Assembly (NCBI GenBank): GCA_009760855.2
Contig: WPIO01000014.1
Span: 2,230,001-2,294,000, forward strand
Origin: Cristatella mucedo
Lineage: Eukaryota; Bryozoa; Phylactolaemata; Cristatellidae
Reading direction: 5' to 3'
DNA: 64,000 nucleotides
Under the pieces are notes generated by a model. It had not been told where the DNA came from, ran no database searches, and saw only the letters and a list, made by a program, of their open reading frames with translations. Position numbers and translations under genes: made by a program. Numbering within the stretch: the stretch's first letter is position 1; every line of letters starts with the position of its first letter. Below are positions 11,811-26,469 of the stretch, in pieces.

Positions 11811-14800
11811 ACGTGTGTGCATACAAACAAGATATGCACAGCTAGCTGAATGATTGGCATGCCAGGGCAGTCTCAAAAATGCAATGTAAGTAAACACACG
11901 ACAGTTGCTGCAAACAAGCATTCTTACTCAATTGTATAGAAGATATCCACAGGGTACATCCGACCTTCGACCGAGAGTATAGCAGCGGTGGCTTTTAGTT
12001 TATCGTCTCTTTCAAAAGATGTAAAGTAATTATAAAAATGCTACAACGTAAGACAAGAAGGTAAATGTTTTTACAGTAATGATACAGGCAACATAAGAAG
12101 CAGAATTTACTGTGGCAAAACATGCATACCTGGGCATCCATTGTAGCTGAAGACACTATAAGTTTCAGCTCAGGTCGTTTCTTCATAATCTAAAATTGAT
12201 AAAACAGCTGAAACATCTGTCGAGTCCTGTGGACTGTCAAGGCTCTATCCGTCCATGCAGGAGAAAGAACATGGTGCCTGGAGGCAGTGGCAGAGCCAAG
12301 ATTTTCATTTACGTGGAAGACCTGCAACAGTTTTATGAAGGGGCAAGACCAGCAACATTTTCATGTGGGCTGGGCTAGACCTGCAATTAATGAAAAAATA
12401 GTGCAAAATCATTGTGTTTATTCACACGAACTCAGCGGCTGCTCATCAACCGGAATTGAGACATAATTTCGTCGTTGGTGACGGTCGCTGGGGGGGGGGG
12501 GCCGTAGGAATGGGGAGTGGCTCAGGTTGCTGCCCTGCTGTATGGGGGGGGGGAGCAAATGCCACCCTCCCGTCTGCCACTGCCTTGAGGGTTCATGTAA
12601 GAAGCAGCAGTACTTCTGGTGCTGATAGCAAATATACTTTCACCAGATACCTATAAGAAAAACTGCTAGTGCAAAGATGATAGACACAGTAAGCAGAAAA
12701 CTAAATGTAGGTCTAAAGCTATTAAGAAGTGAAGCGACTGGAAAAAATGAGAAAGAACCGTCAGATGAGTAGTGAAACTCAAAAAGCAAGCGAGCCAGCA
12801 TCTCACCTTTTTGAGAAATCCAATGAGTAGGTCAGTATGGATCGTTCTCTCGTGGACCTCATCCAGCATTATCACACTGCCAAAAATAATGAATGAACCG
12901 GTTAAACCATTCTGATGGTGGTACCAAAACTCCAATGCACGAATGCCCAGCACTTACAGTCGACAAACGCTCGGATGAAAAACAACCGAGAGTGTCTCTT
13001 CGATTTCTGACTAGCTAGCAATGGTGCCGACGGGGCATCTTCTCATAACGCACGGCTAACGACTTCCTTAACTGATTTCTGTGACATCGCCCACTAGTCA
13101 GTCGCTCAGGTGAGGATATTAATTTCTCCTCTAGGACAAGGCAACAAGTCTGCACTCACGCCTCACTGTTACTAGAGCGACACTTAATTACATACAATAA
13201 TGATCAATATGAAGGCAATTTCCGAAGACCCATCTAGTTCAACAATGCAACTTCATCCAACGGTATCTGGAATCGGATGAGTAGGCAGCAAGTATGGGGG
13301 GAGAAGGTTACTCTTTGAAAGAGCTAGGTTGGTGGCACAATAGGTTCCAACTGGTATTTGGGGTGCATGTAAATAGGGTGCATAAAAATAAATAAGGTGT
13401 AAGGTAAATAGGGCGTTAACCTTCTACCATTCCTATCAAAGACACTGGAACGGGTCGCGGCAGACCAGCTGAACTCGTATATCGAAACCTCACACCTTGC
13501 TAGTAAGTTCCAGTCTGGCTTTAGAGCTAATCACTCCACAGAGTCAGCATTGCTTCGGGTATACAACGACCTACTTAGGAATGCAGACATGGGTAGAGTG
13601 TCTCTTCTTGTTTTGCTCGATCTTTCGGCAGCTTTTGATACCATCGATCACAAAGTACTTCTAGAGCGCCTCTCATCTCGCCTGGGCATCACTGGCACTG
13701 CTCTGCAGTGGTTCAGGTCCTATCTCAGTGGGAGACTCCAGAGTGTTGACGCGAATGGACAAAGATCATCTGAAGTACCTCTAAAATATGGAGTACCTCA
13801 GGGCTCTGTGCTAGGTCCGGTCCTTTTCACCGTTTATACTCTCCCTCTCGCTGATGTGATTGCCAAGCACAATCTAGGCTTTCACTTCTATGCGGATGAC
13901 ACTCAGTTGTACCTTTGCTTTGATCCCTCCCAGCCTTCGAGCACCTCAAATTCTCTCAACTCACTTGCTGCATGCATTGATGACATCCGATCATGGATGG
14001 CAGCAAATTTTCTAAAACTAAACGATGATAAAACTAACTTACTAGTTATGGGCAAACCTAGTGTTATTCAGAAATTGGAAAGGCTGACTTTCAAAATTGG
14101 CTCTGCCAGCATATCTCCAGTTGCATCAGCTCGAAATCTAGGTGTCATATTCCAAAGCGACCTCTCGTTAGACGACCATATCAGCTCCACAGTCAAATCA
14201 GCCTATTTTCAGCTTCATAACATTGCTAAAATTAGGGCTTGTTTAGATAAGGATACCACGTCCAAGTTGGTCCATGCATTCGTGACATCTCGTCTCGACT
14301 TCTGCAACTCACTGCTTACTGGCCTACCAGCATGTGCGATCAGGCGATTGCAGCTGGTGCAAAACTCTGCAGCTAGGCTTGTCTGTCGTGAGCATCGCAG
14401 TTGCCACATTACTCCACTTCTCGCCGACCTGCACTGGCTACCAGTCAAGCAACGGATTGACTTCAAGGTTTTGTCGCTCACTTTTAGGTCTCTTCATTCT
14501 ATGGCTCCAGCCTATCTTTCAGATATACTACCCCATCAGGCAAAGCATCGTACCACTCGCTTTTCGGAATCCAACAGTCTAGAAATACCTCATACAAACC
14601 TTAAATCCTTTGGAGACCGTGCATTTAGCTCGTATGCTCCCACAGCCTGGAACTCCCTCCCGACCTGCATCAGAACATCCCCTGACCTGACCACATTTAA
14701 AAGAAACTTAAAAACATACCTATTTAGGACAGCATTTAGCGGGTCCTTGTGATTCGTCCTCGATGTGCTTATGCGTGCTGACACTGTTCATGCTGCCACT

Positions 14801-17800
14801 AACCACATTTGCATGCTGACCCAGTACATGTAACCCCTAACCATGTTATTCATTTTGTTTGTTTTTCAAGCATGATTTTATTACTATTCTATTGCGTATC
14901 ACTTTGCAGCAAATGTAAAGCGCCTAGAAAGAGATTAAGTTCTCTGAGGGCGCTTTATCAAGTGCAATATTATTATTATTATTATTATTAAATAGGGTAA
15001 ATTGGGTGCAGGCGTATGCACACAGGCCTTCTGAGCTGATGCCAAGTGACGGAAAGCAGCTAAGACCCCGTGGCTCATTCCACATGAAATTTTCTTCAAC
15101 ACAGGAGACTACATTCAATTTCGATTTTTTATCTCTGTTTTTAAGTACTATCAAAGCCGATTCTCTCTTTTGACAAATAAAGTATCCTAGAACGATTTGG
15201 TACAATGAAATACTCATGAACTACTGGGCCTCCAAGCCTCCGTTCCACTCGACACCATTTTTCATAAAAAATATCCCATTTATCGATAAGGATTTGCCAC
15301 ACCCAATCACTGCCATTTCAAATCTTTAGACGTACCATCTATACTGTGCACGATCATTGTCAGCATCTAACACAACCTGAAGAATGATGCACTACACATA
15401 CTTAGTCAGTAATGCTGTAAAGCAGCTCTTTTGGGAGACCACACACTGGCATGAAGTACCTGTATTCACGAAGCAAGGGATCTTGCATAATTTCACGTAT
15501 AAGCATCCCGTCTGTTAAGAACTACAAAGTGACCAAGTGCATTACATTAAGAAAATGCACAGTAGTATACTTTGATGAACCCATCTGAGCAGTACAGGAT
15601 TGCATTGATGAGTCCATTTGTAATAAGAAAGGAAGAACCCAAGCCGGCACCAGATGGTGTTCGGCAAACGACTGAGCATCTGCATCACAAAGACTGACTG
15701 CTGAGGCAAAGGTAATGCATGCAGCTCTAAAACTGTGCACGCATTACTATGATCTCACTACCGACACGAATTATTGTATACTGCTGCCAACACTTTTGAG
15801 AGCTCGAGTTTTAAATACAGCAGCATATATGATAAAGTTAAAGATGGAAAGCAAGAAGTCGCACAGTGCATTTACGACATTACAAGTACAACTCTTCACA
15901 GTTTCCCGTGAGCCTAGTGGAAAAGTAAAGGTCTTCGAGTGTGGACTAATATCCCCATCCAAGGAACTACTTACAAAATCTTTGAGAATAAGCAAAACCT
16001 ATCATATAATATTATCTGCAAACCACCAAGTGACCCAAATCATAGCGTAGGTGTCATGTGAACAAAAACTCCTCCGGTTAGTTCACTTTGCTCAGCAGCA
16101 ATAGTCAAGTTATACATGCAAAGACTCGTTTGTCAGAATCATCTGATCTAGAAAACATTAAGCCTCAAACAGATGTATCAAGTGCTGCACTGGGTCCCAG
16201 CAGGCTATAAGCGAACCTCATACGAGTTACAATACATTTTATAAGTAAGCAGCAACGCCAGAGAGCACGACAGGCTCTCAACGTCGCATAGAGCTCGAAA
16301 TCAATGCAACCTCGTGATGGACTCTCTATGACAGGTCCCAAACTGACAGAGTGCTAGAGCACACCCGTGGGACTACCATCGACAGCCTAAATTGCGGTCG
16401 GCAACATCTTGCTTTGAGCTCGTGTTCATATCTCTTCTGCTCAACTGCATTACTTTTATTCGAAAACCTGTGCAAATATAGCCCTTCAATTTCGGCCTAA
16501 CTAAAGAGAGTTGGACAGAGCAGAGGAATGATAAGGCCTTTATGCAAACGCAGTCAGATGCACGGAGGTAATATCGTGTGGTGATTGCTGAACGTTTCAT
16601 GGTTTAGGATTTGTAGGGTACAAGTAGCTCTTGCCAACATTTGCTTGTAGTACAATACAGTGAGAGGAGTAAACAGATCGACAAGATATCCTGGTCAAGG
16701 ATCCTGTTTTCTCATTGGCAGTAAGGCCACAGCAAATTAAAGTGAGCCAGCAACTATGCTAAGGTGAAATTCGTTCAATATAGGAGACCATGCCGGAACG
16801 TCATTTAGAGGGAGGAGAAATATATATGTCGCCTAATAATGTTCTCATCCCTGCATAGGTGTGTTTACACCATTGAGGCTGGTCATGATTCAATTCAACA
16901 CATCACTAGTTTAGCAGTGTCATTAAGTCTGAGAACAACAGACAGAACCTACATGTCACTATACAGACTTCAGGTGTATAAATATGGGGATTTGGAGGCT
17001 GATATCATACAGGTATTTCTGTGATCCCTGCAGGCTGTATCGAATGGCTGTAGCAACAAATGAATTGCTAAGTAGAGCTATTATTCACAATTATTACTGA
17101 GTTTGCCAACCACATTATCGTATTCAAATCTTGTATAAAAAACGTACACACACATATACAACAAAAACACACTGGATTCAAGCACAAGCTGACTTGTTTA
17201 TGTGTGCTATATACAAATCTCCAGCATTATGCAGGTTTTATATAGGCTAACAATACTTATGTAGCCCTCAGAAGTGTATAAAACAGCAATACCCAACGTC
17301 TTAGTAAGAAATAGGCCCATCAAGGTTCCTGATGACTGCCTCTCCCGACTGGGCGTTGAAGCTGTTGAAGTGAGCCAATCCATAGCACTGACAGGTGAGT
17401 CATAAAACTGTTTTCTGACCCAATTCGCAGTGTGTTCTGTGGTCATTATCTGGCTGATACATACATTTATATTCCAAGTGAATTCAGACAGACATAATTT
17501 GCATGTTCTGAAGCACACCATAAGGTGCAAAGTCTGGTCAAACATGCCAGAGTGTGATGCAAAGATCGAATGCCGGCACCGGAATATACAACTCCACCTG
17601 TCGCCTTAGTTGATACTATGCCACAGGCAGTCTCCGAGGTACTCTTCACATTCTTTTCGGAATGTAGAGGTGGCGTCTTCATTTCAAAAGAGCTGAAAAT
17701 TGCTACTTTCATTGCAATACAGTGGAGTCATTCTTAAACCACCCAGCGGCATGACACTTGGCTTATTTCAGCCTATCGGCTCCCTCACCCCCCCCCCCGT

Positions 17801-20800
17801 TTTACTCAGCCACCGGGCCTTCTCCCCTACCCTCAGTCACCAAAAGATGCTCACACACACAGGCAAATCTAGGACTTGCCGTTTTTCCAGCAAGCTGCCG
17901 TCCCCATGGTAGCTTCCAATTCCTGTGAGAGAGAGAGAGAGAGCGGCCTCAAGCTAGTCTCGTTCAGGTCGCTTCAGTGAAAGGTCCTCAGGCTGAGACT
18001 CATTGTTTAGGGGCCCTGGGCACTGCCAGTTTGACTTGACCCACTCCTGGCATGCTCAGCCAAGCTGAATCTACAGCAGCCATCACTCATTCCAATAAGA
18101 CGAGCGTTCTTTGTGGTGATAATTTCTTGTTTATGAAGTGCTAGCAACGTGCCCTTATCGGCCACGCAGGCAGTGCACCATCGTCCACAAATTGTACAGC
18201 AGAGCTATCTACTGCCGAGACGACCAAATGAGGAATTGACGAGGGGCGGCACATCTGCAGAATCCCCCTGACTCTCTCTCGCACATAAAAATGTTCAAGA
18301 TTATGTTCTATGCGACCATATTCTTAAAATGTGTATATTTAAACTTGGTGGCTGTTATAGGTTAAATTGGTCGATTTGATAGCATTTCTGCAAGTGCGGT
18401 GGATGCTCTTAGTTAGAGCCTTGGTCGTCGGTAGCCATATAATGTTGTGCCAATTTCCTTGTCAAGACCTTTACTTCCTGGAACACTCCAAGCTGCAGGG
18501 GCCTCTGAAATACGCCTATTGCGGGGTGCAAAACTACCAATGGCCGAAAGTGTATAGTGCTACTACTGGCAACCACAACACCAATTCCTTTGATAGGCAA
18601 ATGCACCAGGTTTCTCAAATAGGCAGCATACAGTTTCCATGACCACTTGTGAAACCTGTTGGTTTCCCATGGAGTATGTAACACAGCGTACCTTCACCCG
18701 GGTTTTTCCTTCATCAAGGCAGGAGTCAAATCGAATCTTATAGCCGATCACATCTCCAAGTTGGCAGCCTCTCTCTTCTGCAACACGCGATGCTACCTGA
18801 AATGATTCACTTGATTCTGTTCAAGGATTTCGTCATTTTTTGCACGATAAGGTGTCAGTGTTAACAAACTTATCATTTGCATATGACAAATATGAACACA
18901 CAAACACACACAGGTTTATGTCTGTAAGCATAAAAAATAATGAGAAACAGATTTGAATGATACCTAAAATTAACCAAGGAGAAGCCTAGATTATACAATA
19001 ATGACAAACAAGGAAGCTATCACTAACCAATTTACATGCTTCCTTTCTAGGATATGTAAAGTGCCTAGACCGAATCAGTTCTCTTACGATAATAGACATG
19101 TGTCATTATTATTATGATTATTAAGAAAATGCGAAAGTTCAAAGATAGAAGAAATGTGGTGAATGATAATGTTTTATTATGCTAGCAAGACGTACAGGGC
19201 TTGGTCAATATGAACTTTAGGAACGCTAGTTTTTCCCAGATAGTTTGACTAAAAGCTAGTGGTTAGATTTTTCCAAAAATGGATAACTTCAAGATAACCC
19301 CAATTAACCAACAGCCTAATGTTTAGAAGCATTTGTAGCGGCTATAAGACATCAATAAGTGCACTACTGCCATATACATGGCAGCAATCTACTTTCTTAT
19401 CAAAAGAATGCTTAACCTAATTGCTCGACCATTAAGAAATGCAGGTAGTCCCTGATCCTAATATAGCATTTTGAAGTTAGTCGTGAAATTCAGGGACGTG
19501 AAATTCAGGGACATTAACGCTAGGCTACGGCTGCAAAACCCAACAACCGGCTCCGGATCCCAACATTGAGCAAACTTGTGCAGAATCGCAGAGCAGCGGA
19601 AATGCACGGCAATATTCGAGGCTCTCTTTAGCCTCATTTGAAGTCATTTGCACCTTTCAGAAGCAGCGCACGTGTCCCAGAACCACACTGCATAGCGCAT
19701 GTTGCTTGCACTCTCCATGCCGAGTGCACCCACTAATTCTGCTAGCCGGTTGGACTGGGTGCATTGGCGTGAATAAGGCCTCTGACTTCGTAGCTTGAGG
19801 GTTAGACCTCCAGTGACTACACGCTCTTATTCCTTCCTAAGCACTAGTATAGCCTTTTGGGGTGTCTAGCACTAAGGCTTTGCTCTTCTAATAGGTGATG
19901 CTATCGTGTGACCATCACCACGCGCTCGAAATTTAGGTGTCGTTTTCGACAGCTGCCTCAATTTTAAAAGCTTCATTCAGAAGACTGATTCTACAGCTAG
20001 CCATCACGCCCGATCCCTATCCAAGATTAGGAGCTGTCTCCCACAGTTGCTTGTAAAATTTTTAACTAGCTCCTTAGGTCTGTCTCGGCTTGATTATTGT
20101 AATTCCCTTTTGGCTGGGCTGCCAAAGAAAGCTATTTGACCACTGCAGCTGACTATGAGTATGGCTGCAAGGCTAGTCTTCAAGTCCAAGAGGTTTGACT
20201 ACATGTCTCCTTTGCTGAAAGAGCTAGGATGGATGCCGGTTGAGCAACAGATACAGAGCAAAGTTCTTACGCTGACCCACAAGGCCTGCCACGGCTTGGC
20301 TCCTGCGTACCTAGCTGAACTGCTGCACCTGTTTTAGCCTCTTCGTGCCCTCAGGTCCTGTGTGGACAATAAATTAGCTGTTCCATTCCTCCGCTTAAAG
20401 ACCGTTGGTGACAGAAGCTTTAGCTCTGCAGGTCCTAGACTGTGGAACTCGCTTCCACAATTCTTACGCAACGACAACTACTCTCCTACTGCCGACTATG
20501 GCTCATCCTTTTCAGCGGTCCTGAGCTGCTACTTTCATGCTACTCACTACCTCAACTGCTCTCCTGACTCTGCTATGCTTCCCACTTTCTCTTTGTTGCG
20601 TGAGACGAAGTCTGTTGGCTACCGAATGCGTACCGAAAGCCGCTTAGGCTGTGAGTGCGCTATACAAAACTCTCCTGCGTAACATCCACACGGTCTTTAT
20701 GAAATTGTGGAGTTACAGACGGAGATACATTACATTACATTGCTGTACATAAATCCGGTTGACGAGCTTAGCTAGCTACTTCTTCTCCCCCTCAGCGATC

Positions 20801-20849
20801 CAACCAATACAGGCAAAGAACGACAATATGCGAATATGCTTTGGAATCG

Positions 20850-20931
<82 letters not shown>

Positions 20932-23900
20932 TCAACTTCAGAAATAGGAAAACAAACTAGTTGGAGGAGCACCATAGGCCTAACCACAAGTGGTGTTTAC
21001 GAATAGGATAACTTAAGCCGCTAAGGTGCAAAATACTACGGAAGCTGCATCTTAGGCAAGTTTACTAGTCCTTCTTCCAGACCTTCGGGTCTTTTATTTT
21101 AAACAAGACTACTAAAGTGCAAGCTGTCAGCAGCTGACTTAAGGATATCTGAATTGCCTGGCTTTTTGCTGCAACCGACTGTGGAGTCGCTGCCGTGAAG
21201 CCGTTTTCCAGCATTTTGCCACGACTACCGTGTAGATTACCACATAAAAAATGCAAACATATGCCCAGGGCATCAATGGAGGTTCATGTGTCAATTTACT
21301 CACCGATCCAAGGAATAGAGAGCGATCAATTGTCGAGTGAAAGAATGACTGGAACAACGTGAACTAATTGTGCACAGCCGAACAGTGGGCACTTCACAAA
21401 GATTGAGGCACAGTGCTATCTAGCTCGATGCGGGTTGTTCACATAAGACGAAAACTTCCTCAGGCAAAAGAAGTTTGTGCCTGAATTTTCAAAATTATAA
21501 GAAAAACCATGCGATTGTGTACGACAGCTGCACATAGATTTCTATTTCACTTGGCTCCGAGTCGGCAGCCTAGGTATTCCTTATGTTTGATTAGATGCAC
21601 AGATTGTACCGACATCTTTATGATCGACTGAGCTTAGAAGCTCCGGTTTAGGTTCCTCATAGGCTTAACACTGATCCACTGATTGGCAGTACTGAAACAG
21701 TTTAGAGCACAGCAACGTTCCAAATTTGACTCAAGATTGAGTCATATAAGAATGGTAAAAGCAAAGAAAATACAGTATGTAACAGGACCACGAAAGCCGG
21801 CACTAGTAAACAGATGAACTTCTTGAGTTCAGAAATGGAGAAAAGTGGCACACAAGGGGACATTTAGCGATCAGATGAAATGTGGCATGCAAAAATGTCA
21901 ATTGATAAACATGCACTCCCAGGATTATCAGTATACCAGTTAGACAGAACAATGAGTTGTAAACACATACGGTTGACTAAAAAAGGGACTCGATATCTGC
22001 TTCGGTTTACACAGCACAGGATTTGAGAGGTCTACTGAAGCTTGCAGCCGGCCTTCATTCACACCACACATTGGAATTGTGGAAATTGTAGAGTATTTAG
22101 GGGCACACATATGTACATCTGTGCAAATGTGAGCATCTGTTTGTCGATGGGGAAAAACAAATGTCATTTCCAGCATTAACTCAAACCCCCAAGCAAGGAT
22201 GCACTTACTGTGACAGCGGACACACGGCGAGGCTGTGTGACAGCTATCTTCCTGCCGTGGTTTGCCCAGCCCACCTCGAGCAGATACTACAATTTACGCA
22301 CCGCTGACGTTCAAGTTTAAAGATGCAGGAATAAAACTACATGCAGGACCATTGCAGGTACATGAACCTGCCGAGATCACATAGAGAGGAGCATTGGGCA
22401 CAGCATACTCAAAGCCTGGTACGCTGCAAATGTATCACAATCTCGCACAGTAAATGCACATTCAGTGCCTCAGTTCTGTTTACCTCCTCCTGCTGCTACC
22501 CAGCATGTGCTCAAGTCAGCACCTGGTCATAGCACCTTTTGCCTTTATATGCACGTGTGTATGTAATCTCACATGCAAGCCCATCTCTGCTTTTGTACAT
22601 ACGGGCATGCATGCATGACAAGCAAATGTACACATTTGGTACGACATGGCCACGCATTTGCACATTCAGCAAAAATAGCCATCAGCAAAAACTGCTGAAC
22701 TCAGTCGTCACAGTCGTGAAACGTCACTGTGGCTTAAAAAAAGAAATACGACCAACAGATAAGAAGGCAAACTTTTCCATTACGTAAGCTAATTCAGATA
22801 AAAAATAATTACAAGTCATCTCTGCACTTCCAGAGATTGCAGGCTGTCCTTTATTTGTGAATTCATGGCTCATTTTTCAATTCATGGTAGATCTTTGAGC
22901 CACAAGCTTACAGTGCAAATTCAACAGTGGGTATCAAAACTCGCTTATTGCAGTAAGCTGCAGCTATGCAATGATATGCTTTTTGAGACTAAGGGAGGCT
23001 TGCTTTCCAGAGCATTTGAAAAAACAACTGACTTGGCTTCCTCAATAAAAGGCAAAATACTTCAATGTATACTTGTTCCACACAGCTTTTGCTATGTCCA
23101 TGTGAAATGTCCTGTTGTGTGGTGGTACATACAGAAACTGTTCACATTGTGGCCAAGGGCAACAGCAGCATGCTTTGTATAGCCCAGAGTGGACCTGTCT
23201 TTTTCTGTCTGCATTGTTAATCTATGCATGATTAAGTGAGTGTTCCTAACTGGGGTTCCTACTAACACGAGATCGTGAGTATTTTATGTTCTTTTCCATG
23301 CTGGTCTGAGCATGATAATTGTATTTTGTACATGCTTGCCTAAGCATGATACCTTGCTTTTCAATAACTGCTGGTTAGTGCTTCTCTTACAGCAAGTTTT
23401 CAGGGGCATGAATAGAGATTACATTCTCTTAAGATGCTATACAAAAGATATTAATATAATGACTATTATTATTATGTTTGTTAAGACACCTGATGGCCCA
23501 TTGGGTCTAAAGGTGACACAAGTCTAACCACATTTGTTTAATAATAATAATGATAATAATACATTTGATATAGCACCCTCAGAGAACTCAATCTCTTTCT
23601 AGGCACTACATCAGCTGCAAAGGAAGCACGATCGAATGGTTAGTGGAAGCATGCTCAATAAAAACAAGAATAACATGGTTAGGGGTGACTTACACAGGGT
23701 CAGCATGCAAGTATGGTTAGTGGCAGTATGCACAGTGTCAGCACGCATAAGCATATAAAGATCGAGTCACAGGGACCCACTAAATGCTGTGATAAATAGA
23801 TGTGTTTTAGTTTTTTTTAATGTAATCAAGTCAGGAGATGTCACGATGCAAGTCGGAAGTGAGTTCCAGGCTTGGGAGCTTACAAACTAAAGGCACAGTC

Positions 23901-26381
23901 TCCAAAAGATTAGGGGTTTGTACGAGGTATAGATATAAACAGTTAGATTCCGAAAAGCAGGTGGTACGATGCTTAGCCTGGTGGGGAGTAGACCGGATAG
24001 GTAAGCTGGAGCCACAGAATGAATAATAATAATAATAATAATACACCTGATAAAGCGCCCTCCGAGAACTCAATCCCTTTCTAGGCGCTTTACATTTGCT
24101 GCAAAGGAAACGCGATCGAATGAAGAGACCTCAAAGTGAGTGACAAAAGTTTACTCGGATAATATGCTTTAGAAACGGCAGCCAGCTCAAAATCACGGCT
24201 GCGCACCAGGGCTCGGGATAAGATAGAGAGCCAAGGATCATGGGATCGGCCAATTTTCGAGAGATTGGATTTGATAGCAGAATAGCTCGGAGCATGACCG
24301 ATATCCCAATCCCGACCAACCTACTGACTAATTTAAGCCCAAAGGAGAACTTCGTGCAGCTAGGCTTAGTTAGTCCTTAAATCATGCATAACGCTAATGT
24401 TTCTGCCTCTAATTACTGATGGAAATAGCTAGGTAATAGAGTTTTTGCTCTGGAGTGTATTCATGAGGTTTTTCCTGCTTGTAGACTCTTCTCGCATTGC
24501 ATGGTCAAACACTCGTGATCAGAACACAGATGACTACTACCCAGTGCCAGAGTATCATTGCATTAGCACCTGCAAGAGCAGGCAGAAACAATGCACTCAG
24601 GTAGCTGAGCCACCAGCAATCTTTACAAAGCGCAAAGCATCCCAGGATATCGCAGCACTGGAAATAAAAGTAGTATGCGCACTGTCGTGCCACTGTTGCC
24701 AGCACACCCATTCGATATGCGAAGTGAAAAAACATAATCATACACAGAAGTACCAGTCACTGCCTTTGCATAAAATCATCCAGTCTTCTACGGGTAATCG
24801 TCAACAATACTGTGAGTGATATTTATCGAATGCGGTTCCTGTGCCTGTAGTCTGCCGGTACCCATTTCGTCATCCTCATTCGGCACAATATCACTATGAC
24901 GACTGATTATCGCTTGCTAGTGCACACTATTCGCTAGCAATAATCCACATTTTCTACACACGTATGACATTCATGATCATGTGTGACACAAGGATATACA
25001 GGTACAATAAGTGCTAGCCTAAAAAATCCATGCAAATTGGGAGTCACAATACAATCTCAAATATTTCAGTATTGTATGAGCTCCTAGCCAAAAACTTGCA
25101 CCGGCATAGCATTTGCGTGAGTTAACATTTGGAAATGAATTATGCACGCTACAGCCTTAGTTAACTTACCAAATGCAAAAATCTGTGCAATTAACCTGCT
25201 CTTGCAGTATCTGGAGCAACTTCCGGTTCTTGACATAGACTTAATTTTAGAAGGATATTAGGTATTTTTATTGTGCCATACCATCAGAATCCTGTTAAGT
25301 ACGACACACTGGATGCACCAAGTACCCTCATCTGTATGAACGAATCTCAACGACTGTGTTATGCATTCCCTAAATAGCAACCAAAGGCTTGAAGCAAGCT
25401 ATTTTGCGAATGCACAACCATAGAAAGAAAGAAGTCCTTTCTAATGAGCAAGAAGTTATAGAATTATTCTATATTGTCCTTAGCCTTTTTTTCTTGCTCG
25501 GTTCACCAAATGGGTGTATTCTTGCACTCAATTGAACTCCTACCTCATGTCCTCAAAGGACACGTTAAAACATGTAGGTCAGCATGGATTTGGCTACTCG
25601 AATGATTACAAAGACTTCAGTAGCAATTATATCTGGTTCCGCACCTTTTTTTTATCAGGAAAGATCGTTTAGTGGTTTCTTGCCCAAACTGTAACATCGA
25701 TTTCTTGCTTAAGTTGATTTAATAACTTCATTAATATAATGGTAGAAGAGCCTTTGCGGCTATTTCCACCGGTTGCAGTGGTCAATAAAGGTCCGACCAC
25801 TGCAGGAAATCCACGATCCGGGTCGTGAAGTGTGAGCACCTTACCCCTGGCTGAGATCCATGGCTAGCCAGTATCTGCACACGTGCAAAACCAGATGGCT
25901 TACACCTTGAACGTTCATGAATAAGTACCCGACACAGTTATTGAGATGCTCGACACATTTAATAAATCATACGTATTTTGATGCTGGTATGAACAAATAT
26001 CCTACAAAATTGCAACTGTTTCCAAACCTGCTTGAAACGCAAAACAACTTCATTAGACATATTTTCACATCCAGTGCACTAATCGAGGTGGCAGCATGCA
26101 TAATCTGCTGCAAATATTGCTCTTTCATATCAATGCCAGCTTCTGAATAATTTTTCGGCCTCAATTTAAAAAATCTGGTCACCTTTCAAGGCTCATGCTT
26201 CACCAGTATTTGTCACGTGTCGGCAAAGACTGGCACCGTTATGAGCGCTGTGTTTGCGGCCAAAGAACTTACGTGAGAAGCCGATACAGCACGTTTGTAA
26301 CACTCGATACCTGGGCTGCAAGAATATTTTTGAGCCAGCAATGTTCACATGCATGCCCCGGGCACACGCATGCACAGGCAT

Positions 26382-26469
<88 letters not shown>

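Noticed and set aside
22865-23182. 105-codon plus-strand frame
   Set aside because: In a DHX35 intron, antisense, with no recognisable domain and AT-rich codons expected by chance.
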